Assembly: GCF_017052585.1 (NCBI RefSeq)
Contig: NZ_JAFFHZ010000001.1
Location: 3,700,001 to 3,764,000, forward strand
Source of the DNA: Paenibacillus apiarius
GTDB taxonomy: Bacteria; Bacillota; Bacilli; Paenibacillales; Paenibacillaceae
Direction of reading: 5' to 3'
DNA: 64,000 nucleotides
The notes under the pieces were generated by a model. It was not told where the DNA came from. It made no database searches and saw nothing but the letters and a program-made list of their open reading frames with translations. The translations under genes were made by a program, and so were the position numbers. Shown piece after piece: positions 9,842 to 18,581 of the stretch (within the stretch, counting starts at the first letter, position 1; the number at the start of each line of letters is the position of its first letter).

Positions 9842-10945
9842 ATGGAACCGAAGAAAAATGCGAACATGGTTGTGCGTTTAGTGGGCGAAACGCTTCTCCT
9901 TTCATGTATTTTATTTTTTATCATCGTATATTTAATGCAGTCCTACGGCTACGTAAAGCCGTTTGAAACCTGGCTTGACGGCGTGAAGGCGACGTTGTCG
10001 GCCTTAATCGTGGTTGCCATCATTGCGACCAGCTACGGTTTCTTTCAAGGATACCGCATGAAGCGCCGCATTGAGCTGCTGCGCGAATCGATGCTGCTCT
10101 TGGAGAAGGGGAACTTGTCCCGGCCGATGCCCGACTTGGGCGAAGATGAAATCGGTCAATTGGCCGATCAATTGGGGAGGGTCAGCAAGCGTTGGGAAGA
10201 GCAGGTCACATCCTTGCAAAGGCTGTCGACGAACAACGCCCAGTTGGCCGAGCAAGCCCGGATTTCGGCTATTATTGAAGAGCGGCAACGCTTGGCGCGG
10301 GAGCTGCATGATGCGGTAAGTCAGCAGCTGTTCGCCATTTCGATGACGGCAACGGCCGTCAGACGCACATTGGATAAAGACTTCGACCGCGCCGAACGGC
10401 AGGTGGAGCTCATTGAAGAGATGGCTTCCGTGGCTCAATCCGAGATGCGCGCACTGCTGCTGCATTTGCGGCCGGTTCATTTGGAAGGCAAAGGGTTGGC
10501 CCAAGGGATTGCGGAATTGATACGGGAGTTGCAAAGCAAGATACCGATTGAAATTCTATGTGAAATGGATGAGCATATCGAGCTTGTCAAAGGCGTAGAA
10601 AATCATCTGTTCCGCATTGTGCAAGAAGCGCTGTCGAATACACTGCGGCACTCGAAGGCAACCCGCATGGAGATTAAGCTGCAGAATCGGGATGATTTCG
10701 TTCGTCTGTTCATTCGGGACAACGGCGTGGGCTTTGACTGGGATGATAAAAAGCAAGCGAGCTACGGACTTCGAACGATGCAAGAGCGTATTCATGAAGT
10801 GGGAGGTTCCATTCAGTTCATTACTGCTCCGGAAAAAGGGACCCGCATCGAGATACGCGTACCTGTCGTGAAAGAGGAAAGTGGCTTGAGAGAGGAAGAA
10901 GGTAGCGATGGAGATGGAAGCATCCATGATGGAGACAACCGTTAA
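9842..10945 (+). CDS. liaS: sensor histidine kinase, LiaS-like (HPK7/NarX type)
   Basis: Membrane histidine kinase of 367 residues. Two membrane helices (about 12-34 and 50-70) enclose only a short extracellular loop, the 'intramembrane-sensing' layout of LiaS. A HAMP-like region follows, then the dimerisation box ERQRLARELHDAVSQQ with the phosphorylated His156, and a HATPase_c domain with N-box (FRIVQEALSNTLRHS) and G-box (DNGVGFD). Its last 38 bases overlap liaR. It should phosphorylate that regulator when envelope damage releases LiaF inhibition. The C-terminal tail past the ATPase domain is Glu/Asp/Gly-rich and probably unstructured. Confidence 0.88.
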   Translation: MEPKKNANMVVRLVGETLLLSCILFFIIVYLMQSYGYVKPFETWLDGVKATLSALIVVAIIATSYGFFQGYRMKRRIELLRESMLLLEKGNLSRPMPDLGEDEIGQLADQLGRVSKRWEEQVTSLQRLSTNNAQLAEQARISAIIEERQRLARELHDAVSQQLFAISMTATAVRRTLDKDFDRAERQVELIEEMASVAQSEMRALLLHLRPVHLEGKGLAQGIAELIRELQSKIPIEILCEMDEHIELVKGVENHLFRIVQEALSNTLRHSKATRMEIKLQNRDDFVRLFIRDNGVGFDWDDKKQASYGLRTMQERIHEVGGSIQFITAPEKGTRIEIRVPVVKEESGLREEEGSDGDGSIHDGDNR

Positions 10946-11573
10946 AGTATTGCTGGTCGATGATCATGAAATGGTTCGAATCGGCCTGGCAGCCGTGTTA
11001 AGCACCGAAGACGGCATCGAAGTTGTAGGTGAGGCAAGCAACGGCGAGGATGGCATTCGCCTTGCGCAGGAGTATAAGCCGGATGTCGTGCTGATGGACC
11101 TGGTTATGGACGGCATGGACGGCATCGAGACGACGCGCAAGCTGCTGCAGTTATACCCGGAATGCAAAGTCATCGTGCTCACCAGTTATTTGGATGATGA
11201 GAAGATGTATCCAGTTATTGAGGCGGGCGCGTTCAGCTATTTGCTGAAGACATCGCGCGCAACCGAAATCGCAGAAGCGATTCGGGCCGCGGCAAGAGGA
11301 CAATCCGTTCTGGAATCCCAAGTGGCATCCAAGATGATGAACAGGTTCCGGCAACCGAAACAATCATTGGCTGCGCATGAGCAGCTGACAGAACGAGAAA
11401 TGGACGTTCTGCGCTTGCTCGCACAAGGAAAATCGAATCAGGATATTGCCAACGATCTTTTTATCGGTATTAAGACCGTGAAGTTCCATGTCACGAACAT
11501 ATTAGCGAAGCTAGGAGTAGAGGACCGCACGCAGGCGGCTATTTACGCCTATAAGAATGGTTTGGCTGAATAA
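10908..11573 (+). CDS. liaR: response regulator, LiaR-like (NarL/FixJ family)
   Basis: 221 residues: a receiver domain with the acidic pair D18/D19, phospho-acceptor D64 in VLMDLVMDG and a conserved Lys in LLKTS, followed by a LuxR-type helix-turn-helix (LTEREMDVLRLLAQGKSNQDIANDLFIGIKTVKFHVTNILAKLG). It overlaps liaS in another frame and is preceded by GAAGAAGG inside liaS. Internal ATGs at 10914 and 10926 are alternative starts. It is expected to activate the promoter of its own operon, as in Bacillus. A strong terminator follows at once. Confidence 0.9.
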   Translation: MEMEASMMETTVKVLLVDDHEMVRIGLAAVLSTEDGIEVVGEASNGEDGIRLAQEYKPDVVLMDLVMDGMDGIETTRKLLQLYPECKVIVLTSYLDDEKMYPVIEAGAFSYLLKTSRATEIAEAIRAAARGQSVLESQVASKMMNRFRQPKQSLAAHEQLTEREMDVLRLLAQGKSNQDIANDLFIGIKTVKFHVTNILAKLGVEDRTQAAIYAYKNGLAE

Positions 11574-11618
11574 CAAAGAACCCGACACTTTCAGGAGAAA
11601 GCGGTCGGGTTCTTTGTT
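11572..11618. terminator. terminator after liaR, probably bidirectional
   Basis: A 15-bp stem AACAAAGAACCCGAC with its complement, overlapping the liaR stop codon. T-rich and A-rich ends on both sides allow it also to end the leftward gene at 11655-12026. Confidence 0.85.
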
Positions 11619-11654
11619 CACGAACAGAAGGGCGGAATAGGTAAGCAGGATTTT

Positions 11655-12026
11655 TCAGATGAAAAGCAGAAGCAATAAAGTTACCAGACCTAAATCCAAA
11701 TCAACGCGGGGACCGTAGTTGTAAGGGGCGTACGGATAAGGATAATACGGGCCATAGGGAAAAATGGCGTTGGTGCGTGCCTTCCGGGCTTTTTTCGCGG
11801 ACGCTGCAGTGCTTGGTTCATTTTGTTTTTTTGCCTTTTTTCTTTTTTTTGCAGGAGTGAGCGAGTGCTGCTTGGAGACAGAAGGCGCATCGGCGTTCAG
11901 CACGAGCTTTCCCCCTTGGCATGAGCTCAGCCGGCCGATATACCGTCGTCCGTCTTGCGTCTCGACATAAACCGTCCGACCGCAATAATGTTGGATGGTT
12001 CGTTCATCCAGTGGAACCGGAACCAT
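11655..12026 (-). CDS. small protein with N-terminal beta-rich domain and C-terminal hydrophobic tail, unknown function
   Basis: I do not recognise a named family. The 123-residue product starts with a short domain (HYCGRTVYVETQDGRRYIGRLSSCQGGKLVLN) that looks like an Sm-like or KOW-like beta barrel. A strongly basic Lys/Ala-rich stretch follows (about 55-85), then a Tyr/Pro-rich region (YGPYYPYPYAPYNYG), and it ends in a hydrophobic segment (LDLGLVTLLLLLFI). This layout suggests an RNA-, DNA- or wall-associated protein with a membrane or assembly tail. It is transcribed toward liaR and shares the terminator with it. It seems single-gene; the neighbouring gene diverges. Confidence 0.65.
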   Translation of the reverse strand: MVPVPLDERTIQHYCGRTVYVETQDGRRYIGRLSSCQGGKLVLNADAPSVSKQHSLTPAKKRKKAKKQNEPSTAASAKKARKARTNAIFPYGPYYPYPYAPYNYGPRVDLDLGLVTLLLLLFI

Positions 12027-12233
12027 GTTACTATGCCTCCTTCTTCCTTCCGAGACGTTTATGACAACAGTCTATTCCATAGAGGATACAAGCGTATGGT
12101 CATTCACCCAGAAGAAAAGTGCCTATTTTACCATTAAGGAATACTTACGTTCCGTGGAGCGATAAAGCGGAATCAACATTTCTTATGGCGATAAAATTTC
12201 GATTCACAATTTCTGCAAAGGCAAGGTGATCGA

Positions 12234-13010
12234 ATGTCGAAAGCAGTCCGCCGTACGGGTTCGGCAGCTATCGGATTAGTGGTGCTTGCGCTCTGCGGCG
12301 CTTTGTTGGCGGTGTGGAACGGCGCGGAGTGGCGTCTTGCCTCTTCCCAAGAGAAGGAGCCCGTTGACATGATGAAGCGGGTGAAAATGCTGTGGGTACT
12401 GGCCGAGCTAAGTGGCGAGCGGCAATTCAACACAGTCGTCGCGGTTCATGGCAGCTTTATTGCGGAGGAAGACACGGATGACGAAGTAAACCGCTGGCGG
12501 ATAGCAGTGGGCATGAGAGAAGCTTTGGCACCGGTTCAGGAGCGGGGCAGGGAAGTGTATCGCGGGAGCTATGCGACGTCTTCGTATATTGGGGATATGC
12601 TGTTGTTCCAAGAAGCGGATGGAAGGATATACTATACTGTAAAAATTCAAGGCTCCGCCAAAGGCGGGATGTTGGCAACTGCGCAGGAGGGGGAACGGCT
12701 GATTTATGCGCTGGCGGGCAACAATTTCAAGCCGGATTGGAACGCAACGGTACGAACGGTCACTGCTGCCTCTCTTCAGCAAAGCTTCGACAAGGCAGAG
12801 AATGCGCTGCGGGAATGGGGACAAGCGGAACCGCTTGACCGGTACGAGGATGAGCGAACCATAAGCGTATCCTATGAGACCGACTATATGGGACAAGGCG
12901 TACAAATGAAGCAGGGCCATGCGAACTTGCAGCTTGCCGTCCATGATAACCGGGAGAAAGGGGAGACCCGAATTTCATTCGGCACGCCGCTTATTGCCGG
13001 GGAATATTAG
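12234..13010 (+). CDS. exported protein, possibly YwmB family
   Basis: 258 residues with an N-terminal membrane or signal segment (about 8-30, SAAIGLVVLALCGALLAVWNG) and a predicted extracytoplasmic part. The latter has alternating charged and beta-like stretches, as in the YwmB family, whose fold resembles TATA-box-binding protein. The match is by general shape and length (about 250) and not by a diagnostic motif, so it is tentative. In Bacillus ywmB lies near murAA and spoIID; that neighbourhood is absent here. The ribosome site is weak (AAGGTGATCG before the ATG). No partner is evident; zwf follows after 198 bases. Confidence 0.6.
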   Translation: MSKAVRRTGSAAIGLVVLALCGALLAVWNGAEWRLASSQEKEPVDMMKRVKMLWVLAELSGERQFNTVVAVHGSFIAEEDTDDEVNRWRIAVGMREALAPVQERGREVYRGSYATSSYIGDMLLFQEADGRIYYTVKIQGSAKGGMLATAQEGERLIYALAGNNFKPDWNATVRTVTAASLQQSFDKAENALREWGQAEPLDRYEDERTISVSYETDYMGQGVQMKQGHANLQLAVHDNREKGETRISFGTPLIAGEY

Positions 13011-13208
13011 AAGTTCGAGTTATTGCAACCTTCTCGGTTCGGGAAAATATGCCTTTTTGAACGCGCATGATTAGAGTTTTATCCCCTCAATGACTTTTCT
13101 ACTTGACGGGAAGGCATAGCATCTGTGCTTTAAGTATGCTAAAATGGCATCACATTCGAAATGTGATATATTTAGATCGATAAACGAGTGTAAGGATGAT
13201 GGAGAGAG

Positions 13209-14753
13209 ATGACTGTGATGCAGAATCAAGAATCCCAATTGGCTGAGGGCGCCGTCTTTTACATATTCGGTGCAACCGGCGACCTGGCACGCCGCAAACT
13301 GTTCCCGGCTATATACAGTCTATACCGCGAAGGCAAGCTAGGCGAACGCTTCGCTGTCATTGGACTGGCGCGCCGCGAACGCACAAACGATCAATTCCGT
13401 GAAGATGTGCGAGCATCAATTGACGAATTTTGTCGTTACCCGATTCAGAACGAGGAAGAATGGAGCGGCTTTGCCAAGCATTTTGAGTACAAACCGCTCG
13501 ACATCAATAATGTGGAAGGCTTCCGCGAACTGCTGGTCCAGACGGAACATATTGAACGGGAATATAATATTCCGGGCAATCGCCTGTTCTATTTGGCTCT
13601 CGCACCTGAGCTGTTCGGCAGCGTATCCCATAACTTGCGCGAAGGCGGGATGCTTGACAGCGCTGGCTGGCATCGTCTTGTCATCGAGAAGCCATTTGGC
13701 TATGATCTTCGATCAGCGCAGAAGCTGAATGAAGAAATTCGCCAAGTGTTCAAAGAGGAAGAAATTTATCGCATCGACCACTATCTCGGCAAAGAGATGG
13801 TTCAGAACATTGAAATGATTCGCTTCGCGAATGCTTTCTTTGAACCATTGTGGAACAACAAGCATATTGCGAACATTCAAATCTCCTTATCCGAAACGGT
13901 GGGTGTAGAAGAACGCGGCGGCTATTATGATCATGCGGGCGCACTGAGAGACATGGCGCAGAATCATATGCTGCAAATGCTGACGATGATTGCCATGGAA
14001 CCGCCTAGCCGTCTTCATCCGGAAGATATCCGCGACGAGAAGGTGAAGGTGCTGCGCTCTCTTCGTCAATACCATACAGGGGAAGAAGTGCGGCGCAATG
14101 TCGTGCGCGGACAATACTCCGCCGGGACGTTGAACAACAAGGAGCTTCCGGGATACCGCGAAGAGGACAAGGTTAATCCGGCATCCGTCACGGAGACGTA
14201 TTTTGCCGCACGCGTATATGTCGATAACTTCCGCTGGGCCGGAGTACCGTTCTACATTCGTACCGGCAAGCGGCTTCCGGTGAAGACGACCGAAGTCGTA
14301 GTGGAATTTAAAAACATGCCGACCAATGTATATCTTGGACAGAAGCACACGCTTGAGCCGAACCTGCTCGTCATTCGCGTCAATCCGATGGAAGGCATCT
14401 ATATTAAGATTAACGGGAAAAAGCCTGGCGCTGAAGGCGGCGTTCAACCGCTTGCCATGGACTTTTGCCAAAGCTGCATGATCGGCATTAATACGCCAGA
14501 GGCGTATGAGCGTTTGATCTTTGATGCGGCACGCGGGGATTCCACCTATTTCACGCGTTGGGACGAAGTCGCTTCGGCGTGGACATTCGTTGATCGCATT
14601 GCTAACGCATGGAAGGAAGGCAATGACGATTTGTTCTTGTATCCAGCTGGGTCTTGGGGACCGGCGCAAGCGGACGAGATGTTGGCACAAGACGGATTCC
14701 ATTGGTGGCCGGTTAACGGACAAGAAGAAAGCCAAGTGGTGTGGACGAAATAA
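13209..14753 (+). CDS. zwf: glucose-6-phosphate 1-dehydrogenase
   Basis: First enzyme of the oxidative pentose-phosphate pathway: oxidises glucose-6-phosphate to 6-phosphogluconolactone and makes NADPH. The 514-residue protein has the nucleotide-binding motif GATGDLARRK (residues 21-30), the substrate-binding signature RIDHYLGKEMVQN, and the NP-(I/V)-type dimer region near NPMEGIYIKINGKKPG. It is slightly longer than the typical 480-490 because of extra residues at the N-terminus; the ATG at 13209 has GATGGAGAGAG before it, and the second ATG at 13218 is an alternative. It is a single-gene unit ending at a clear terminator; gnd is not next to it. Confidence 0.95.
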   Translation: MTVMQNQESQLAEGAVFYIFGATGDLARRKLFPAIYSLYREGKLGERFAVIGLARRERTNDQFREDVRASIDEFCRYPIQNEEEWSGFAKHFEYKPLDINNVEGFRELLVQTEHIEREYNIPGNRLFYLALAPELFGSVSHNLREGGMLDSAGWHRLVIEKPFGYDLRSAQKLNEEIRQVFKEEEIYRIDHYLGKEMVQNIEMIRFANAFFEPLWNNKHIANIQISLSETVGVEERGGYYDHAGALRDMAQNHMLQMLTMIAMEPPSRLHPEDIRDEKVKVLRSLRQYHTGEEVRRNVVRGQYSAGTLNNKELPGYREEDKVNPASVTETYFAARVYVDNFRWAGVPFYIRTGKRLPVKTTEVVVEFKNMPTNVYLGQKHTLEPNLLVIRVNPMEGIYIKINGKKPGAEGGVQPLAMDFCQSCMIGINTPEAYERLIFDAARGDSTYFTRWDEVASAWTFVDRIANAWKEGNDDLFLYPAGSWGPAQADEMLAQDGFHWWPVNGQEESQVVWTK

Positions 14754-14808
14754 CCAGAATTCGAGCTGAGTCTGCCCGGGTTTTTAGTAGTGGTTAATAT
14801 TGGTGGAC

Positions 14809-14842
14809 AGGCTGTGCTCTAGGAAAGAGCGCAGCCTTTTTG
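14809..14842 (+). terminator. terminator of zwf
   Basis: A 12-bp stem AGGCTGTGCTCT with AGAGCGCAGCCT (one G-T pair), short loop, then TTTTTG. Confidence 0.85.
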
Positions 14843-14917
14843 CTGCTGCATAAGCGTTTTATTCGTACTGTTCCTCACTAAAATGTTTAATTCCTATAAA
14901 GAAACTCGGGAAAAAGA

Positions 14918-14945
14918 TTGCTATCTGATGAAAGATCGTTATACT
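14918..14945 (+). promoter_or_regulatory. candidate SigA promoter of the opp operon
   Basis: TTGCTA, 16-base spacer, TATACT, giving a leader of about 35 bases before the ribosome site AGGGGGA of oppA. Confidence 0.5.
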
Positions 14946-14985
14946 AATATCATACTCTAGTTTACATCATTCAGGGGGAATCGAC

Positions 14986-16593
14986 ATGAAACGCAAGAAC
15001 ATCTGGATTACAGGTCTGTTATCTCTTCTCGTTCTGTTCATGAGCGCATGCGGTAACAGCTCGACTCCAGCACAGGATCCTAATTCAACATCGTCGACAG
15101 CGGCGGAAGGGACAGGCCAGCCGAAGGACGGCGGCAATATTATCATCGCTGTGCATGAGGATCCCCGCGTATTGAATCCGTTATATTCGAACGACCGGGT
15201 GACGTTAACGATTAACCAATCGTTGTTCGCTCCATTATATACAATTGAAGACGGAGGCGAAAAGAAATTCGTGCTCGCAGAAAGCCTGACGTCTTCGGAA
15301 GATTTTCTGACGTATACGCTGAAGCTGCGCGAAGGGCTGACATGGCATGATGGCCAGTCGCTGACGGCTGACGATATCGTGTATACAATGAACAGCATTT
15401 TGGATGAGAAGCAGAACAGCTCTCAGCGCGGATCCTTCGTATTCAACGGCAAGCCATTGACCGCGAAGAAGGTGGACGATCGCACCGTAGATTTCGTGCT
15501 TCCGCAGCCATCTGCATCCTTTGAAGCGATGCTGGCGACGTTGAAGCCGATTCCGGAGCATGTATTCAAAGGGGAAACCGACTTGGAGAAAAGCGGCAAG
15601 AACAGCAATCCAATCGGTTCGGGACCATTCAAATTCAAAGAATACCGTCCTGGTGAATATGTGACGCTTGAGCGCTTCGACAATTATTTTGGCGGTAAAG
15701 CCCGTTTGGATTCCGTCACATACCGGATTGCGAAAGATCCGAATGCAGCCAACCTGGCGCTGCAAAATGGCGAATTGAATATGCGCAAAATTGACCCAGC
15801 GGATTACAACAAGCTGAATGGCACCGGCAAATTCAATATGGTTATTTATCCGGAAGGCCGTCTGAACTACATGGTATTCAACTTCAATACCGAGGCGCTG
15901 AAAAAGAAAGAAGTCCGTCAAGCGATTGGATACGCGCTCGACAAGAACGAATTGATTGCGACCGCATATGGTTCATCTGAGTTTGCTGAGCCGGGAACAT
16001 CCATCTTCACGCCGGATACGCAATATCAATCGGCAGACCATGAACAATACAATTACAATGCAGACCAAGCGAAGGAACTGCTCAAGGCGGCGGGCGCCGA
16101 GAACTTGAAGCTTCGCCTCGCATATGCGAATTCAAACAAAATCCAAGAGGCTCAAGCTCTTGTCATTCAGCAGAAGCTGAAAGAAGTCAGCATCGAAGTA
16201 GAATTGATGCCGCTGGATTCCACGGCGTACAGCAATATGTCACTGGATCCGAATAACACGAAGTTCGACCTGTCGTTCAATGGCTACATTATGGGTGTCG
16301 AGCCGGATGCTTATAAATCGCTGTACTTGAGCGATGCGGCTTACAATTACTCGCATTATAAAAATGCGGACCTCGACAAGCTGTGGGATCAAGCGGCGGT
16401 GGAAATGGATACGGCCAAACGGGCCGAGCAGTACAAGCAAATCCAGCAAACCATTGCCGATGAAATGGTCGTCTATCCGATTGCGTTCGACAAGGCAATT
16501 ATTGCAGTGGACAAACGCTACGGCGGACTGGACGAAGCCCGTCCGAAGCCGGTCTTCATGTTCGAAGATTTGTCCAAGCTTTATTTGAATTAA
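14986..16593 (+). CDS. oppA: oligopeptide ABC transporter substrate-binding lipoprotein (OppA/DppE type)
   Basis: Extracellular solute-binding protein of family 5, 535 residues. It has a lipoprotein signal with lipobox FMSA-C (lipidated C22). A Ser/Thr/Gln-rich linker follows, and then the family-5 fold with its marker segments (PLYSNDRVTLTINQSLFAPLY, LREGLTWHDGQSLTADDIVYT, GSGPFKF). It captures peptides outside the membrane and hands them to OppBC. It is the first of five co-directional genes. A strong hairpin follows its stop codon, a common device for making much more binding protein than permease. Exact substrate (oligo- versus dipeptide) cannot be read from the sequence. Confidence 0.92.
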   Translation: MKRKNIWITGLLSLLVLFMSACGNSSTPAQDPNSTSSTAAEGTGQPKDGGNIIIAVHEDPRVLNPLYSNDRVTLTINQSLFAPLYTIEDGGEKKFVLAESLTSSEDFLTYTLKLREGLTWHDGQSLTADDIVYTMNSILDEKQNSSQRGSFVFNGKPLTAKKVDDRTVDFVLPQPSASFEAMLATLKPIPEHVFKGETDLEKSGKNSNPIGSGPFKFKEYRPGEYVTLERFDNYFGGKARLDSVTYRIAKDPNAANLALQNGELNMRKIDPADYNKLNGTGKFNMVIYPEGRLNYMVFNFNTEALKKKEVRQAIGYALDKNELIATAYGSSEFAEPGTSIFTPDTQYQSADHEQYNYNADQAKELLKAAGAENLKLRLAYANSNKIQEAQALVIQQKLKEVSIEVELMPLDSTAYSNMSLDPNNTKFDLSFNGYIMGVEPDAYKSLYLSDAAYNYSHYKNADLDKLWDQAAVEMDTAKRAEQYKQIQQTIADEMVVYPIAFDKAIIAVDKRYGGLDEARPKPVFMFEDLSKLYLN

Positions 16594-16630
16594 TAGGCCT
16601 GCAAGGCACTGAACTATACAACTAGAAAAA

Positions 16631-16656
16631 AAGCGCCGGTGATGTCACCGGCGCTT
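16631..16656 (+). other. hairpin between oppA and oppB (attenuator or mRNA stabiliser)
   Basis: A perfect 12-bp stem, AAGCGCCGGTGA with its complement, around a 2-base centre. It is followed by GTTCGGAGGG, which is not a T-run, so read-through into oppB is expected. Such elements between binding-protein and permease genes usually protect the upstream mRNA. Confidence 0.7.
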
Positions 16657-16673
16657 GTTCGGAGGGAACCCCT

Positions 16674-17624
16674 TTGCAGAAATACATCTTGCGACGAGTC
16701 CTGCAGGCGATTCCGCTTCTGTGGTTCATCTCAATCGTATCGTTCGCGCTCATTAAGCTTGCACCGGGTGATCCGGTGCTTTCGTTCGTCACGCCGGACA
16801 TGGACGCGGAAGCCGTAGAGAGAGTTCGCCAAAGCTTGGGGCTGGATCAGCCGATCTATATTCAATATTGGATTTGGCTCAAAAATGTATTTATGGGCAA
16901 CTTGGGCTACTCTGTATCCAATCATCGGCCGGTGTTGACGCTCATTGTGGAGCGCCTGCCGGCTACCATTGGGTTAATGGGGTCAGCCCTCTTGTTGTCG
17001 CTTATCATTTCCATTCCGCTCAGCATGTATGCCGCATCGAGACAAAATCGTCCGGCTGACCGCGTGCTGGGGTTGATTTCCTATATCGGCATTTCCATTC
17101 CCAGCTTCTGGTTCGGCATTATGCTCATCTATTTGTTCTCGTTGAAGCTGAATTGGCTGCCGAGCATGGGGATGCGCACGATCGGCGTTGATTCGGTGTG
17201 GGATATTGTCAAGCACGGCATCTTGCCGTGTACGGTGCTCGCTTTCATGAACGTGTCGGTCTATATGCGCTACATCCGATCGCACACGATCAGTCAATTG
17301 GAGGAGGATTATGTCCAGATCCAGTATGCTTATGGGGCGACTCAAGGCACCGTGCTGCGTCGCCATGTGCTGAAAAATGTGCTGCTGCCGATTATTACGA
17401 TATTGGGGATGTCCTTTCCTGAGCTGATAGCAGGGGCGTTCATTACGGAATCGGTATTCTCATGGCCAGGAATGGGGCTGCTCGGCATTAATTCAGTCTT
17501 CTCTCTCGATTATCCCGTCATCATGGGGATTACCATGATATCGTCGGTGATGCTTGTCATCGGGAATTTGGTGGCAGACGTACTGTACGGCGTGGTTGAT
17601 CCGCGAATAAAGACGATGGGGTGA
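16674..17624 (+). CDS. oppB: oligopeptide ABC transporter permease OppB
   Basis: Inner-membrane permease of 316 residues with about six membrane helices. The N-terminal MQKYILRRVLQAIPLLWFIS...PGDP pattern is typical of OppB/DppB. The EAA loop that contacts the ATPases is present (YAYGATQGTVLRRHVLKNVLLP). The start is TTG at 16674, eight bases after GGAGGGAACC; no ATG fits. It forms the channel with OppC, encoded 7 bases downstream. Confidence 0.92.
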   Translation: MQKYILRRVLQAIPLLWFISIVSFALIKLAPGDPVLSFVTPDMDAEAVERVRQSLGLDQPIYIQYWIWLKNVFMGNLGYSVSNHRPVLTLIVERLPATIGLMGSALLLSLIISIPLSMYAASRQNRPADRVLGLISYIGISIPSFWFGIMLIYLFSLKLNWLPSMGMRTIGVDSVWDIVKHGILPCTVLAFMNVSVYMRYIRSHTISQLEEDYVQIQYAYGATQGTVLRRHVLKNVLLPIITILGMSFPELIAGAFITESVFSWPGMGLLGINSVFSLDYPVIMGITMISSVMLVIGNLVADVLYGVVDPRIKTMG

Positions 17625-17631
17625 TGGAGAA

Positions 17632-18477
17632 ATGAACCAAATGAAATGGCGCAACGTACTGACACAGTTGAAAGAACAGAAGGCGGCGCTCGCCGCGCTT
17701 ATCATACTCGCCGTATTTGTCCTCATGTCCGTCTTGGCCTTTCTGTCGCCGTATGATCCGAACAAGATTATGCCTATGGACAAGCTGCAGGCACCGAGCG
17801 CAACCCATTGGTTCGGAACGGATGATTACGGGCGTGATTATTTCGCCCGCGCGCTGTATGGCGGACGCGTATCGCTCTCCGTCGGTTTCTTGTCCATGGC
17901 GATCGCCGTCTTGGTCGGAACGGCCGTGGGGACGGTGAGCGGATATTTCGGAGGATGGGTCGATAATGTGCTGATGCGCACGGTCGACGTATTGATGTCC
18001 ATTCCGTCGTTCTTCTTAATGTTGATTTTAAATGCGTATTTAAAGCCGGGAATCAGCACGATTATTATTATTATCGGCATGCTCAGTTGGATGAATATAG
18101 CGAGAATTGTGCGTGCGGAGACATTGTCTGTCAAGGAGAGGGAATATGTGCTCTATGCTCGTGTCTCTGGACAGAGCAGGCTTGCTATTATTTTGAAACA
18201 TATCGTACCGAACATTATGCCGACCATTATCGTCGCGGCCACGATTAACATCGCATCGGCCATTTTGATGGAATCGTCGCTCAGCTTTCTCGGCCTTGGC
18301 GTGCAGCAGCCGAATTCATCATGGGGCAGCATGCTGAATAACGCGCAAGGTTATATCGGGGAGGCTCCATATTTGGCGTTATTCCCTGGAATGTTCATCT
18401 TGTTGACTGTTCTGTCCTTCAATTTCTTGGGCGATGTATTCCGTGTAGCGTTCGAACCGAGAGCGAATCGAAGATAA
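17632..18477 (+). CDS. oppC: oligopeptide ABC transporter permease OppC
   Basis: 281-residue permease, partner of OppB, with an N-terminal OppC-type helix (about 20-42). It shows the FGTDDYGRDYFARALYGGRVSL signature and the EAA loop (VLYARVSGQSRLAIILKHIVPNIMP), and has about six membrane helices. It follows oppB with a 7-base gap and GATGGAGA as ribosome site. A 100-base gap separates it from oppD without a terminator, so the operon continues. Confidence 0.92.
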   Translation: MNQMKWRNVLTQLKEQKAALAALIILAVFVLMSVLAFLSPYDPNKIMPMDKLQAPSATHWFGTDDYGRDYFARALYGGRVSLSVGFLSMAIAVLVGTAVGTVSGYFGGWVDNVLMRTVDVLMSIPSFFLMLILNAYLKPGISTIIIIIGMLSWMNIARIVRAETLSVKEREYVLYARVSGQSRLAIILKHIVPNIMPTIIVAATINIASAILMESSLSFLGLGVQQPNSSWGSMLNNAQGYIGEAPYLALFPGMFILLTVLSFNFLGDVFRVAFEPRANRR

Positions 18478-18581
18478 AAGATTGCGCGGACGCTTTCATT
18501 CAACTCGCATGAATCGCACAGGATACAGCCCGACGATACGATGGGAACTGGCGAATGATTATATACAACGGAGTGAGACTT

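Noticed and set aside
13887-14735. 282-codon leftward ORF opposite zwf
   Set aside because: zwf is intact and well matched on the other strand; the antisense frame has no start signal and no recognisable domain.
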